Shown one piece after another: positions 48,735 to 59,570 of a stretch of DNA of 64,000 nt. Numbering within the stretch: the first letter of the stretch is position 1; every line of letters starts with the position of its first letter. The stretch comes from Gymnopus androsaceus JB14 (taxonomy: Eukaryota; Basidiomycota; Agaricomycetes; Agaricales; Omphalotaceae). Under the pieces are notes generated by a model, which did no database searches, was not told the DNA's origin, and saw only the letters and a list, made by a program, of their open reading frames with translations. The stretch is taken from the NCBI GenBank assembly GCA_009733575.1, contig ML769581.1:27731-91730 (forward strand), read 5' to 3'. The position numbers were made by a program, and so were the translations under genes.

Positions 48735-48782
48735 TGGTGTAGAATAAGCAATTCCTTTCGTTGTACTAGAGACGTACTGAAC

Positions 48783-49319
48783 TCAGATCTCATCAGTCCA
48801 TCTAAGAATGATCGCACAAGTGCTGTCAAATGCAGTTCGGTAATTCAACCGCAAACTTGAGACCTGAAAACCAGATGCTCCGAAAGCATAGTAAACTGAG
48901 CTAAGTAGCGGTGATCTATCGACTGTCCAAAGTTCCAAGTTTACCTCTGCAAAGATTCCACCTTGACCAAACTCATTCGTCGAAGGGTCTTGCCACTGAC
49001 GGTCCAAGGAAAATACCGTTGGATCAGTAGCATCTCGCTGCCATAAAACTGGGAAGGCAATTTCCTGAATTGGATTTGCTGGAATGGCGAGAGAGAGCGC
49101 CCTGGCATGGAAGGAAGTACGCGGAGAGATTAAAGTGACCGGAGTTAGCAGGAGCAAGGTAAAGGGCCAGTTGCCACCAATTGAAAGATACATGGAGGTG
49201 AGGATTAAAATGAGTGGAGGTAATTCTTGATCTTTCGTCGCGAGACGAACAGTAATGCAAAGGAGAGGATACTGGAAAGAAGAAAAAAAACAAACCACAG
49301 CCCAAAGCCTGACACGCAT
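48783..49319 (-). pseudogene. Single-pass membrane protein family, copy B, 3'-truncated
   Basis: The most divergent copy. A hydrophobic signal (MYLSIGGNWPFTLLLLTPVT) starts at 49193; an in-frame ATG at 49319 is probably 5' UTR. The domain follows: RALSLAIPANPIQE, PVLWQRDATDPTVFSLDRQW and GGIFAEVN. The sequence then loses similarity, and the linker and transmembrane exons are missing; the 5' UTR of copy A begins directly after it. Confidence 0.7.
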
Positions 49320-49734
49320 GAGAGTATTATTGAGTGATTAACGAAATCGCACCATGCGAAGTGCGGCAGAAAAGCAGTTCGGTGGTTCAATATCCGGAAT
49401 TGTTCGACGGTTATTTCTTCAGCTCCTGTTTTGCTCTATGTGATTGTGGTTAATCGTGTTCATATACCATGTCCAGATCAGCCTCGAAGCCGCAAGGATG
49501 ACTTAGCATACTTACTGTAGGTTCCATAGATGTGGATATCATATGTAGCAGTTTGAGTCCAAACGAAGTCGCATGGTTCAATCATGAAATAAGGATGCAG
49601 TAGTAACGTACTGAGCGAGAAAGGGCCCAACTTTCTTTTTCTTTTTCTTTTTGTTGCGCTGTTAGGATTTTAGGATTCAAATACATACAGTAGTGCCGGA
49701 GAATTTCGAAATCCCATACTGCTGCAGGCTTGAG

Positions 49735-50710
49735 CTACTGTCGCCACCCATTCTTTAATAGCGCTGCACTAAGTTTTTTATACCTCAACTTGCGGTTCTG
49801 TCGCCGGAGGAGGATAGTAAAAACTGCTATTGCAAAAACGACAATAACACCTCCTACGACACCTCCTATGATGGCTGCTGTATTATCTGAAGAGTGGTCC
49901 AGGCTGGCCGGGGTGTCGAAGATTAATCAAAATCAGCGATCGCAAGATAAAAGATCAAAAAACAAGCACCTAGATGAGGTAGACGAGGTCGGATCGGAAG
50001 CCCCACTGACAGTGGATACAGCTGTGGGTGCAGAGGAACCTGATCCTGCGAGAGATGACGAGCTTATGCTGGAAGACGTAGGACCCGCCAAGGGAAACGA
50101 TGTCCCGAGATATCTGCCAGGAAACCTGAGTTTCAAGCTCTGATAGTTGATATCATACATACATTATGCCAGTTGTCTGAACAGCTTCCAAAGAACCGAG
50201 AACGGTAAACGTTGGGCTGATGTAGAATGTACTTTTTGTATGCGGAGATCTAGCATGGAAGTCACTTTAATTTGTGCTAAGGAGGAAGATTGGACTCGTG
50301 AAGAACATACCGTGTCACAAGTCCGTACATGATAAATGTGCTGCCAATGGAATACACAATCAATCTTCCGCGTAACAATCAACGTACTGGAGAGCGTACC
50401 CAGACTCAGCAAGCTGCAAACTCGAGGTCTGTGGATCGAGAGATTCTCCCACCGTCCCATTTATCTCTGCAAAAATTCCGCCTCCTTTAGACTTGTTTGT
50501 CGAAGGGTCTTTCCACTGGCGATCTAATGAGAACATTGTTGGATCGGTAGAATCTCGTTGCCAGATCACTGGGAAGGAGATATTCTGAATGGGATTAGAT
50601 GGAATAGCGAAAGAGAATGCACGGGCTTGGAGGGTAATATGTGGAAGGATTAAAGTCGCCAGAGTGAGCGTAGAGAAGATAAGGAACGAGTTAGGACTTG
50701 GACTTGGCAT
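49735..50710 (-). CDS. Single-pass membrane protein, copy C, intact
   Basis: A type I membrane protein of a family common in mushroom genomes but without known role. Signal peptide MPSPSPNSFLIFSTLTLATL; extracellular domain with FSFAIPSNPIQNISFPVIWQ, FSLDRQWKDPSTNKSKGGG, IFAEINGTVGESLD and VTRKIDCVFHWQHIY; a Ser/Thr/Ala-rich linker (TSSSISSSSLAGSGSSAPTA); then one helix (IIGGVVGGVIVVFAIAVF) and a short basic tail LLRRQNRKLRYKKL ending KNGWRQ. Several short introns. It may be a surface sensor, but this is a guess from topology. Bases 50897-51832 upstream have nothing recognised beyond a promoter. Confidence 0.7.
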
Positions 50711-51832
50711 TGGTATGGATAAGTAATTCCTTTCGTTTGTACTCGACTCTCTAGGGAAGTTAGAGGAAGGAAAGAAAGCAAAGGAAGAGAAAGATGGTGC
50801 GAATGATAGAAATACATTGACGGTGAAAGGCCTCATCGGTCCATCTAAGAATGATCGCCCAAGTGGGTTGGGAATGCAGCTCGGCAGTTCAAGCAAACTT
50901 GAGCCTGCAAACAGTGCTCGAAAAGCATAGCAACCTGAGCAAGAGCGTGAACATGAATCAAAGACTCCAAAAAGATATCAATGACTCCTTCACTGCAGTA
51001 GTTTAACCCGAGCTCATCGCTCTTCTCAAGGTTGAATGGAGTTGGCTTGAGCATTGAAGCCAGCTTGAAACGAGTTCGAGTGTGAGGATTGATCAATGGT
51101 GGCTCAGTAGAAGAGTTCATGGAACCTTATCCCAAATGGGCACGCCCAGGATCGTCCGAACTCGTATTGTCTTGTGCCTCCTGATACCAACGATGAGGAC
51201 GGGGTTTCGGTGCAGGCCAAAGAGAAGATCGTCTGTATTCTGTCATAAAGTCAAAAGGAATATAGGTCGGAGCGAAATATACGCCGGAGGACTGCGAAAA
51301 GAGATAGTTTGCGGAATGCCTTTTAGATTTCATTAGAGTACGTACGATCACCTAGCACGATGCATAACATCTGACACCACAATAAACATGAAAGACTTAA
51401 TTTACGATGTTAGAACCCAACCATAGTCTTCCGCACTAGACTTTTCAGCAGCTCAGTTGAGTAGCTAGGAAGATCTAATCTATGTCTTCTCTCTTTGTTT
51501 TGCTAGGGCTAGTCAGTGGCTCGAGAAAAGAAGGGGCGTGGAATTTTGGATGTCTATCGTCGCGCGATGCTGCCGACGCGCTCAAGACCATTGCCTCTAA
51601 ATTGCTTCATAAGATCCTGCGAATCCCGACGCTCCTCCGGTACCTTTCTCAGGCGCTTTTACCTTTTGCCGTACAACTGCGGAGCAGTGGATTGTAGCGG
51701 AGCGAGTGTAACATTCAGTCAACTAATAAATATGGTTTACCTCTCAGTCGTCGCGATCGTTGGCGATAGCAAGTGCTGAGCGCCTAAAATTTACGATAAT
51801 CACCGCGTCTCGACTCTTAACGTTTAACCACC

Positions 51833-52593
51833 ATGTCCTCTCCAACTCTTCAACCCTACCAAATCGATTTAATCGATAAAGCAATGTCCTGCGGGGCCCT
51901 TAAATTCGGGTCATTCAAACTCAAATCAGGAAGGCGAGCTTCTTTTTTCTTCTTCCTTTGACATCGTTATCTTACTACCCTTTATTCAACAGAATCTCTC
52001 CCTACTTTTTCAACGCAGGGCTTCTCAGCTCTGGACCTATCCTCGCCGTCCTCTCAGAGGCATTTGCATCTACTATCGTTTCTGCGCAAGCATCATCACC
52101 TTCAGATCCTGAATCGACGCCTATCCCAGAATTCGACGTCATTTTCGGACCAGCGTATAAAGGCATCCCTTTCGCTGCTACTACAGCCTTGCAGCTCTAC
52201 ACTCAACACCACGTCTCCGTTGGATTCGCGTACGATCGCAAGGAAGCTAAAGATCACGGTGAAGGCGGTGTTATGGTCGGTGTACCTCTGTTTGGGAAAC
52301 GCGTGGTTATTCTAGACGATGTGATGACAGCGGGGACAGCGGTACGATTGGCGATCGATCTTGTGAAGAAGCAGGGAGGGGAGGTTGTGGGTGTTATTCA
52401 GTGTCTTGATAGAGAGGAGGTTGGGCAGGATGGAGTGAGTAGTACGGTCAAAGAAGTTGAAGGAATTCTTGGGAAAGGGAGGGTCAAAGCGATTTTGAGG
52501 ATGAGGGATTTGATGGCGTGGTTGGAGAGCAAGGGCATGACCGAGGAGCTTGATGGGATGAAGGAGTACTGGGACAAGTATGGATTGAAGTAG
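51833..52593 (+). CDS. ura5: Orotate phosphoribosyltransferase
   Basis: Fifth step of de novo UMP synthesis: orotate plus PRPP to orotidine 5'-phosphate, cytosolic. Two exons (51833-51933, 51993-52593) give 233 residues, the family length. The N-terminal part has KFGSFKLKSGRISPYFFNAG, broken by the intron at the Arg codon. Then come FGPAYKGIPFAAT, YDRKEAKDHGEGG and the PRPP motif VVILDDVMTAGTAV. The intron has a GC donor (AG/GCGAGC) with a normal CAG acceptor; no GT donor fits, and the joined sequence restores the conserved motif exactly. The end is EYWDKYGLK. It converges on Derlin, with 112 bases between the stops. Confidence 0.95.
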
Positions 52594-52705
52594 ATGAGTA
52601 TACAGTTATTTTACTTGTAGGTACGTGGTACACAAAATGCTAGAGGGAATGTCAATTTAAAGAATCATTAGATAAAAAGTATGAATACGTACTCACAACG
52701 AAACC

Positions 52706-53667
52706 TCAGTCAGTTCCGAGCCTCTGACCCGAGCCCCAACGATGACCATGCGTCGTCGGTGCATTAGTGGCTTCATCTGCTCTAGCTCGAGGAGCGACAA
52801 CATGCACACCACTTCCCGAATTCGCACCGCTTCCTGCACCAGGTCCCGCATTAGTTGGCGCACTCTCTTCACCGAACCACCTCGCCAACCATCTCGGCGC
52901 TCTCCCGTACGCAGCCATAGGACCACCTCTTCCACCGAGTTCAGACCCCCATATACCTACCCACCACAAATGTCCTACGATCATCCCTGGAACCGAAAGC
53001 GCTGCTCCCTGTGGGCCGCCATTTAAAAGATCCATGCCGAGTAAAGCAAATGGGAAGTATTTGACAGGAATGGATACTAGACCGTACAATGAGGTCTGGG
53101 ATCCCGGAGGAGCGAGTTGGGAAGAGAGGTATACGATGCAAAGAAGGAAAGGATGGAAGAAGAGCATGCCATTGACTGGGATACTGGTTACCTACAGACG
53201 CATGTTACTTGGGTGAACTTGGAATTATGAGACTTCATACTCACGATGATTGCACCAGAGGCAATAACTAGCTGGTACGCAAGATCCGCAGACTTGCGCA
53301 GATAGGGCCCTTGCTCAAGTTCGTTCGCTGTTCGACTGTATGGATATTTGTCAGACAGGGGACGTTTGGTAGTAGGCTGAACGGCGTACTAGAGCATGAT
53401 CATCTCAAAAATAAAGCTCAATCCTCTACTTCCTAGAAAGAAACTAGACCATAGACGCCAAACCTATTACTTGGTCAAATAAAAATAAGTTTATTTCTTT
53501 TGTACGATGCTTACCTGCAACTTGGTGACAACGGGCTCATAGTGATACAGGATTTTGTATGCGGAAATCAAGTTCATAAACACAGGCCCAGAGACAGAGA
53601 CTAGAGATATGCATAGAAAGCGTGTAACAGGTGGTATTTTCTTCAGTTCTGCGACGATAGCTTCCAT
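52706..53667 (-). CDS. Derlin (Der1-like ERAD membrane protein)
   Basis: Rhomboid-like pseudoprotease of the ER membrane that helps move misfolded proteins to the cytosol for ubiquitin-dependent degradation. About 265 residues from five exons. Starts MEAIVAELKKIPPVTRFLC; the WR signature is seen in VWRLWSSFFLG, then FIFEMIMLYRTANELEQGPY, LVIASGAIIV, FFHPFLLCIVYLSSQ and VPGMIVGHLWWVG. Six hydrophobic segments are visible. The C-terminal cytosolic tail is Gly/Ala-rich with HRWGSGQRLGTD, matching the short SHP-box style FxGxGxxLG that binds the Cdc48/p97 ATPase (here W-G-S-G-Q-R-L-G). The product probably works with Cdc48. Confidence 0.93.
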
Positions 53668-53992
53668 GGTGAAGGAAAAGAGGGAGAGTGACGTATCTGA
53701 CACGTGCACTTTGAGACGCGTTCTTTAGGCGCGCGACACGCCGTACCCAGCGACTTGAAATTTCAAGTTGGGACTTGAGTTGGGACATGCAAACTATAAG
53801 ATACAAATTAGGACTCTGCAATATGTCGGGGTATGGTTCAATAAACTCTCTGTTTTCTCTTTCTTTTTCCCTACAACTAAAGAAAAACTTGAATTTTCGT
53901 CGCATCGCATCCGCAGACGGTCCGAATGCAAAGTTCAGCTGACCTCCATCTGCTTATCTTTCCCAGAAACATTAATATATTGTGCCACAAGA

Positions 53993-56570
53993 ATGGTTGA
54001 AATAGGAGAATCAAGATTCAAACTTGACACTTGTGGGCGCGTGTTGGAAACAATAACGTTCTTTGTTTCTGCTCTCTCGAGTCTCAAGCTTCCAGTCAGG
54101 TTCAATTCGTTTCAGAACAGAATGTTTACACCGCCAGAAAATTCATCGTTGTTGAGTCAGGACGCAGCGATCTGTCATTCACCACTATTACACTCGATTA
54201 TCGCCGGCAGAGAACATGCTCAGTCATTCCCAAATAGCCAATATAGAACCGGCGGCGTCTCATTTTGTGGATTAGCAGCCTTGAATTGTGTTCGTAGTGC
54301 TTTTCGACTGGGCGGCCCCGCTCCTATTTTACAATCACTTCTTGGTAATATTGCGGCAGACACAACAAATGTAGGATGGCAATTGCTCGTACTGTCTTCA
54401 CAAATTGATAGCTTCTTGAACAGGAAATATTAAGTGCATCGGACAGGTGGCCTGGTAGCGCACATCTTGAGGTGGATGACCTGCTACAGCTCCCTCTGTT
54501 CTCCAGGAGCCTCATGCATCTTGATTATCGGAAATATGATGGAGTGGATATAAATCAGCTTGTTGCTCTACTCCGGTATGTGTACGATCTAAAGTATCTC
54601 AGGATTGTCTTTTTCTCATACATCCAACCAGGCAACTCGAAGGTTGTGCGGGCCTTGTTGCAGCAATCATAATCCGATCTCCAGAAATTATTGCATGTCT
54701 CAAGGTTCCTCTGCATGACATGAATCTCGATTCCTCCTCTTGCTCTGCGGCACCTTCTCATGTGTTTGTCATTTTTGACTCACATCCTCGACCTTCTTAT
54801 CCAGATGGAGCTGGCTGGTTCTTCAGTACCTCATTAGATGCCACAGCCGGTCATCTCCATACTCTGATTAGAGTGGACCGTCGAATTTTCGTCGATCCAG
54901 ACAGACAGTGGCAAGCCCACTGGCTATTGAACCAATTCTCAGCACACATTGTTGCTCCACAGGAACATCAGGAATGTAAGGATGCAGATATGCAATGTCT
55001 CATTCGGGTCACTTCATTCCGCATTCTGGAACTTCAGGCTGAATTGGCTGAGGCTAAGTATTGCAATAATACACTGGAGAGCACCAACAAGAAGTATGAA
55101 GAAGAGCTTGACGAACTCCGCTCGAGTAAACATCAGAAAGGAATTAAAGGGCTGGTATACATGGGTCGGAAACGGCTAGAGTCCATCAGGTCTTCTGCTA
55201 CTGTTCTCCACAGACAGTCACTGCTTTCAACTTCCAGCCACTTGAGTGATTGTTCTGCTGGACAGTTTCATCACCCACAAGCTGCTAGGCTTTCCGGATC
55301 TCTACAAAATACAGCAAATAACATCAGAGATATCAAAGGGAAGGGCAGAGAACACATTGATCACTCTTTCTCTTCAACCTTAGTGGATACTAATTTTACC
55401 CAGCATGATCAGCAGCAGTCACGCCAAGTTGAACAACAGAGTCTTGCCCTCGCTGCTTCACTCCAGGAGCAGCATGAAGATGAGGTCCGCCAACTTGAAC
55501 AACAGAATATTGCTCTTGCTGCTTCACTCCAGGAGCTACAGGAGCAACATAATCGCATGATTGCCATCCAGCAACAGCGGCAATATGAAGATGAGGCCCG
55601 CGAACTTGAACAACAGAATTTTGCTTTTGCTGCTTCAGCCAAGGCCACATTCACTTGTGGTGTTTGTATGGAAAATGTCATAGATGAAGACTTGGCCTTA
55701 ATTGACAATTGCCAACATCAGTTCTGCCGAGAATGTCTCCAGGGTTATGCTCTTTCAAAGATTAAGGACCGTCGATTCCCTATTATATGTCCGATATGCA
55801 TGAATGACAAAGCGCATCTAAATCCGGGAAGTGAGTTTTTTCCCTTATTTCTTCTCTATTATTCTGACAATTTGTAGCTATCGGACAGAGCCTCATTGAA
55901 CAGATGCATATCCCACAAAAAGATTATGAGATATTTGTAGAGATGATGCTTTCGCAATACAGTATTCCGGTCCATTGTTCAAGGTAACGTCTTTCATCAC
56001 CATGCATTTACCAATAATTTGACTTTTTCTCAATCAGATGTTTGCGAACTGTGTATGTTGACCGAGATGAGTATCGGGAAGAGGCTATTGTTACATGCCC
56101 ACTTCCTGGATGTGATCATGCCTGGTGCAAGGACTGTATGCAGGACATTGACTTTGAAGGGCCGCCGCACTCCTGCGATGGTTCAAACGAGCTAGCGAAT
56201 CTCATGCGTGAAAAAGGATGGAAGGCTTGTCCAGGATGCCAGACAAATATACAGAAAGCGGATGGATGCAACCATATGACAGTAAGTACATAATTTCTCA
56301 GCTGTTCTTTCCTTCTTGTACTCATTTCCTCTCTAGTGTCCTTCGCCAGGTTGCAACATGTGCGTATCTTTTCTCAACGTATTGAGTACTTTGTGAGTAA
56401 ATATTTACGATCTTTTTTATAGGCATTTTTGCTACCGCTGTGGTCAAGGCATCATTCGATCTGCATTAGCCAGCGAGGTAGGAAACGCAATCAGCGGACA
56501 TTATAGTGCTTGCCACTTATTCGAGGAGGAGGAGGATGAGGAGGATGAGGAGGATGAGGAGGAGTGGTAG
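53993..56570 (+). CDS. Papain-like (deubiquitinase-like) domain fused to an RBR-type ubiquitin ligase
   Basis: Seven exons (53993-54370, 54424-54575, 54632-55830, 55878-55983, 56038-56281, 56337-56359, 56423-56570) give 749 residues, all in phase. Residues 85-240 hold a candidate cysteine-protease site: RTGGVSFCGLAALN with Cys92, and VFVIFDSHPRPSYPDGA with Asp226 and His228, an order like that of ubiquitin-cleaving papain-fold enzymes. A coiled region with repeated LEQQN-ALAASLQE units follows (about 440-515). RING1 spans 519-566 (C519, C522, C537, H539, C542, C545, C563, C566). An IBR domain follows (TCPLPGCDHAWCKDC), then RING2 (CPGCQTNIQKADGCNHMTC, HFCYRCG). The tail is a Glu/Asp run. RBR ligases pass ubiquitin through a RING2 cysteine; the Cys in GCNHMTC fits. 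Starts at Met1 or Met44 are both possible. The protease assignment is inference. Confidence 0.82.
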
Positions 56571-57166
56571 TACCTTCTGTCCCTGTTAGCGCAACTTTTT
56601 TTTTTTTCTCTTTTTTGGAATCCCGTTTTAGTGCATAAGCATACAGTAGTAGCAAAAATCTATCTAGGTATGCATGTATATGTCCTTATATGTGTCTGCG
56701 CAAATGTATTTGTACTGGCAGCTATGAAGAGCACCCGAAGGAGGCCCAACAGAATAAATCACAACGGCTTAATTAGGCAATGTAAGGTAGGTATAAGGAT
56801 AGAGAACGTTCGCGCGACTACATTAAATCTCTGTTCCTTCAAAGTTCAATATCGATATGTTCGCGCTATGGTTAGCACCTGCTTGAGGTGCATCAAACGT
56901 AAATGAAGGGAGTGCTGCAGTTTTTCCCGCATAGTAATGGAATCTGTATTACTTATACTGTCCACAGGATGTAAATACACTGTAGAAGGATGGTGGCATG
57001 AATGATTTTGTATTCTGCAGGGCGACTGGAGACAATTTAGATGGCATCAAGATCTGGAAGGAACTGGAAACACTATCAGCAAGATCGAGTAAAATAAAAC
57101 ACTGGTTCGCATACCTTCTCGTGCACTAACAATTGGCTTTTTTTTATTCGATCCCAATAAATAATT
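56571..57166. other. Intergenic between convergent genes
   Basis: 3' regions of the RBR gene and the secreted-repeat gene. No gene, tRNA or repeat is recognised. Confidence 0.4.
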
Positions 57167-58490
57167 TCAATCATATACTGATCCATAACGAAGAGGATGT
57201 GGTTCCGTCTTGTGATCTATACCTACGAGGGCATAACAGGGCTTGACTGGTGTGCACTTCGGTGCCGCCGTAAAGCTGAAAGTGAACAGATGATTCCTTC
57301 TCGATAGTTTCATAAGGGAACTGATCCAAGTTGATAACTATAGGCGACTTGGAGAATCCCAGACCTCTGAACACATTTGGTTGCTCCAACAACCAGTTCA
57401 CTAGCCTCTTGGCTAGAGTATCCGCCATTGCCTCGAACGTTTGCGGCACAGGAGGTTTTGTGAAAGAAACTGGTGTAAAATGGTCAAACTGAGTTCAAAA
57501 AGGAAGAAAAGACAGACGCACCTCCTGCCAGTGAAGTCCCGATTTCAAAGGTCGAACATTGCTTTACCACTTATCGTCATATAATGCATCTTCTGATGGT
57601 CGAGACCAAGTTGAACAGTTGCATGACATGGCTGGTATAGTGTGCACAGTTTCCCGCCAAAAAACTGAAAGCGGACTGCTGCTCCTAGCGGAATGCTGTC
57701 ATAGGGGAATTGATTAGAAAAAGATATGATTGGAGCACTCTGAAACATCAAGTGTGTCTTCAACTGCTGCTGGTTCAATGACCACGAAACCATGCTCTCA
57801 GCTTGGGCATGAGTGTGAGCATCAAACTTTTCCAGTCCAGTAGCACCCCGCTCGATCCTGGTGAAAGAAACTGGGGGAAAAATCAGAGCAGGCCAAAGCC
57901 AAGAAAGATATATGATTCGCGCACCTCCTGTCACTAGTAGTGCAGCTCCTTTAACAATGATATTTCCTGCAGGCCGGTTTACAATCCCACGAAGAGAACC
58001 TCCTGAATCTTTACCGACGAATGCAAGGCATGGTCTCTCACGCGGATGATTTCTACATGCAACAGGCCCGCCCGTGAACTCGAAGTAGACTGGCGAGTCC
58101 TCTGTAATATCTTGATAGGAATTGTCATACGCAAGGAACTGCCATTCTGCGCTCTTCGAGACCACCAGCTTATCCAACGACGTTGTCACAAACTCTTTAA
58201 TCATCGACTCGAGTCGTTCCGGTACTTTGTCGACTACAAAGGCGTTTCCTTGGCGCGAGGTCTCATCCAGAATATTCGGAGGTGCTGCCTTGTTTCAAGA
58301 AAGTGCATCTGAATTGTAGCGGGGTTGGCGTGCTTCCAGACCACTGTCAGTCTGATAAATAGCAACAGAGGATACGCAGAAGATTAGCGCAGTGCAATAG
58401 TACGAACGAAAGACTTACATGCAGAGGTACCGCACACGCAATAGAAACAAGACCAAGGATAAGGGCAAGGAAGATTGGTTTACAATGCAT
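57167..58490 (-). CDS. Secreted protein with repeated domains, frame-broken
   Basis: Signal peptide MHCKPIFLALILGLVSIACA, then at least three related domains of about 100 residues. Domain 1 has ERLESMIKEFVTTSL...SPVYFEFTGGPVAC; domain 2 has VSFTRIERGATGLEKF, PIISFSNQFPYDSIP and VRFQFFGGKLCTLYQPC; domain 3 has VSFTKPPVPQTFEAM, PIVINLDQFPYETIE and VHFQLYGGTEV. The shared core is VSFT...FPY(D/E)(S/T)I...(V)(R/H)FQ(F/L)(F/Y)GG. The gene needs one-base shifts near 57550 (T run) and 57245, after which the end reads CYALVGIDHK...GSVYD and stops at 57169-57167. A TGA near 58304 disappears if the first intron ends at AACAAG. I recognise no family; it is either a decayed gene or affected by base errors. 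Confidence 0.6.
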
Positions 58491-58936
58491 AGCGTAAGTT
58501 GTAAAAAATTGAATGAAAAGACAGGTTTTGACAATAAATCGAGTCGGAGGGGAACTGAACCAGCAGCTGAGGGCCTTCCTTCAGGGACTTGACTTATGTA
58601 GTCGAATGATAGTCATCACCCCTCCCGTGTATGTACACAGCTACAGGGAAGGCAGGAAGGCAGGAAGGCTATTTCATGGAATGGTGTGAGCGGCTCTCAG
58701 TCGTTTATCTGTATCATTTATGGTGAGAAATAAGTCGTAGAAGATGAACTGAAAGTTGTTCATCCATTTTGTATGCGTGAGAATAGTTCTTTGTGCGATG
58801 CAGTTTCATTTCAGTTTCATTTGTGGGATGCAGTTTCATTTGTAGACTCGCGGGCCAGTTCCGTTCGGTCGCCACCTATTTCAAATAAATTTGAAATACG
58901 CTGTCAACAGCTGAGGTGGCTACGAATTTCATTTGC
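58491..58936. other. Intergenic with simple repeats
   Basis: Promoter side of the leftward gene. GCAGTTTCATTT-type motifs recur at about 58800-58845, and GGAAGGCA units near 58648-58670. No gene is seen. Confidence 0.4.
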
Positions 58937-58963
58937 TAAAAATCTTGTCCTAGAGTAGGTTCG

Positions 58964-59095
58964 GATCAAGCCCATCACGCGCGGCTTTCCCTATTGGGAA
59001 ACTGTTTGGTGAACAAACAAGCCTTCGTTGATCAAGCCCATCACGCGCGGCTTTCCCTATTGGGAAACTGTTTGGTGAACAAACAAGCCTTCGTT
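58964..59095. repeat. 66-bp perfect tandem duplication in the left element end
   Basis: Two identical units, 58964-59029 and 59030-59095. Each unit contains two small palindromes, TTCCCTATTGGGAA and TGTTTGGTGAACAAACA, which could form hairpins or protein-binding sites. The right end of the element has a single, shorter and diverged unit. Confidence 0.95.
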
Positions 59096-59570
59096 GAAGG
59101 GGCTTGTGTCAGCATGTCAAATATTTGGACCTTTTCGTACCTCGTCTCGAACATCGACATCCTCTCCAAATCCTTAGCGGCTTGGGGAGTAACTTATTTA
59201 TATCCTACTCTCTCGACTGGGCATCTATAATATACCATAACGAATTAAATTCTCCTTTAATCTGTACTGCAATCGTGTGCAATCAACCCAGAAAACCCAC
59301 ATCAAGACTTGGGGACCGTCAGAGAAGTTCTGGTTAGTTCCACTTCATTTAACTCCTGAACACTTTTATACTCACTAGCATTACTCTAGGCTAATTTTTC
59401 CAGGAATATTGTGTGTTTCACTGGCTATCGACGCGTCGAGTTTTCTCGTGACGCTGTGTACTTGACTCGTTGAAGATATTGTTGCTCGGGTGCGTGTTTT
59501 TTTCACTAAAGATCAATCATTCAACTAATTTGGATTGGATTTTGGCTGTAGATCATAACTTCTCTTATCC

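Noticed and set aside
52693..52935. Alternative reading frame at the Derlin C terminus
   Set aside because: The chosen frame keeps the SHP-like WGSGQRLG tail expected in Derlins.
58296..58306. In-frame TGA near the start of the secreted-repeat protein
   Set aside because: It is removed if the first intron ends at AACAAG, giving PLH joined to AAPPNILDE.
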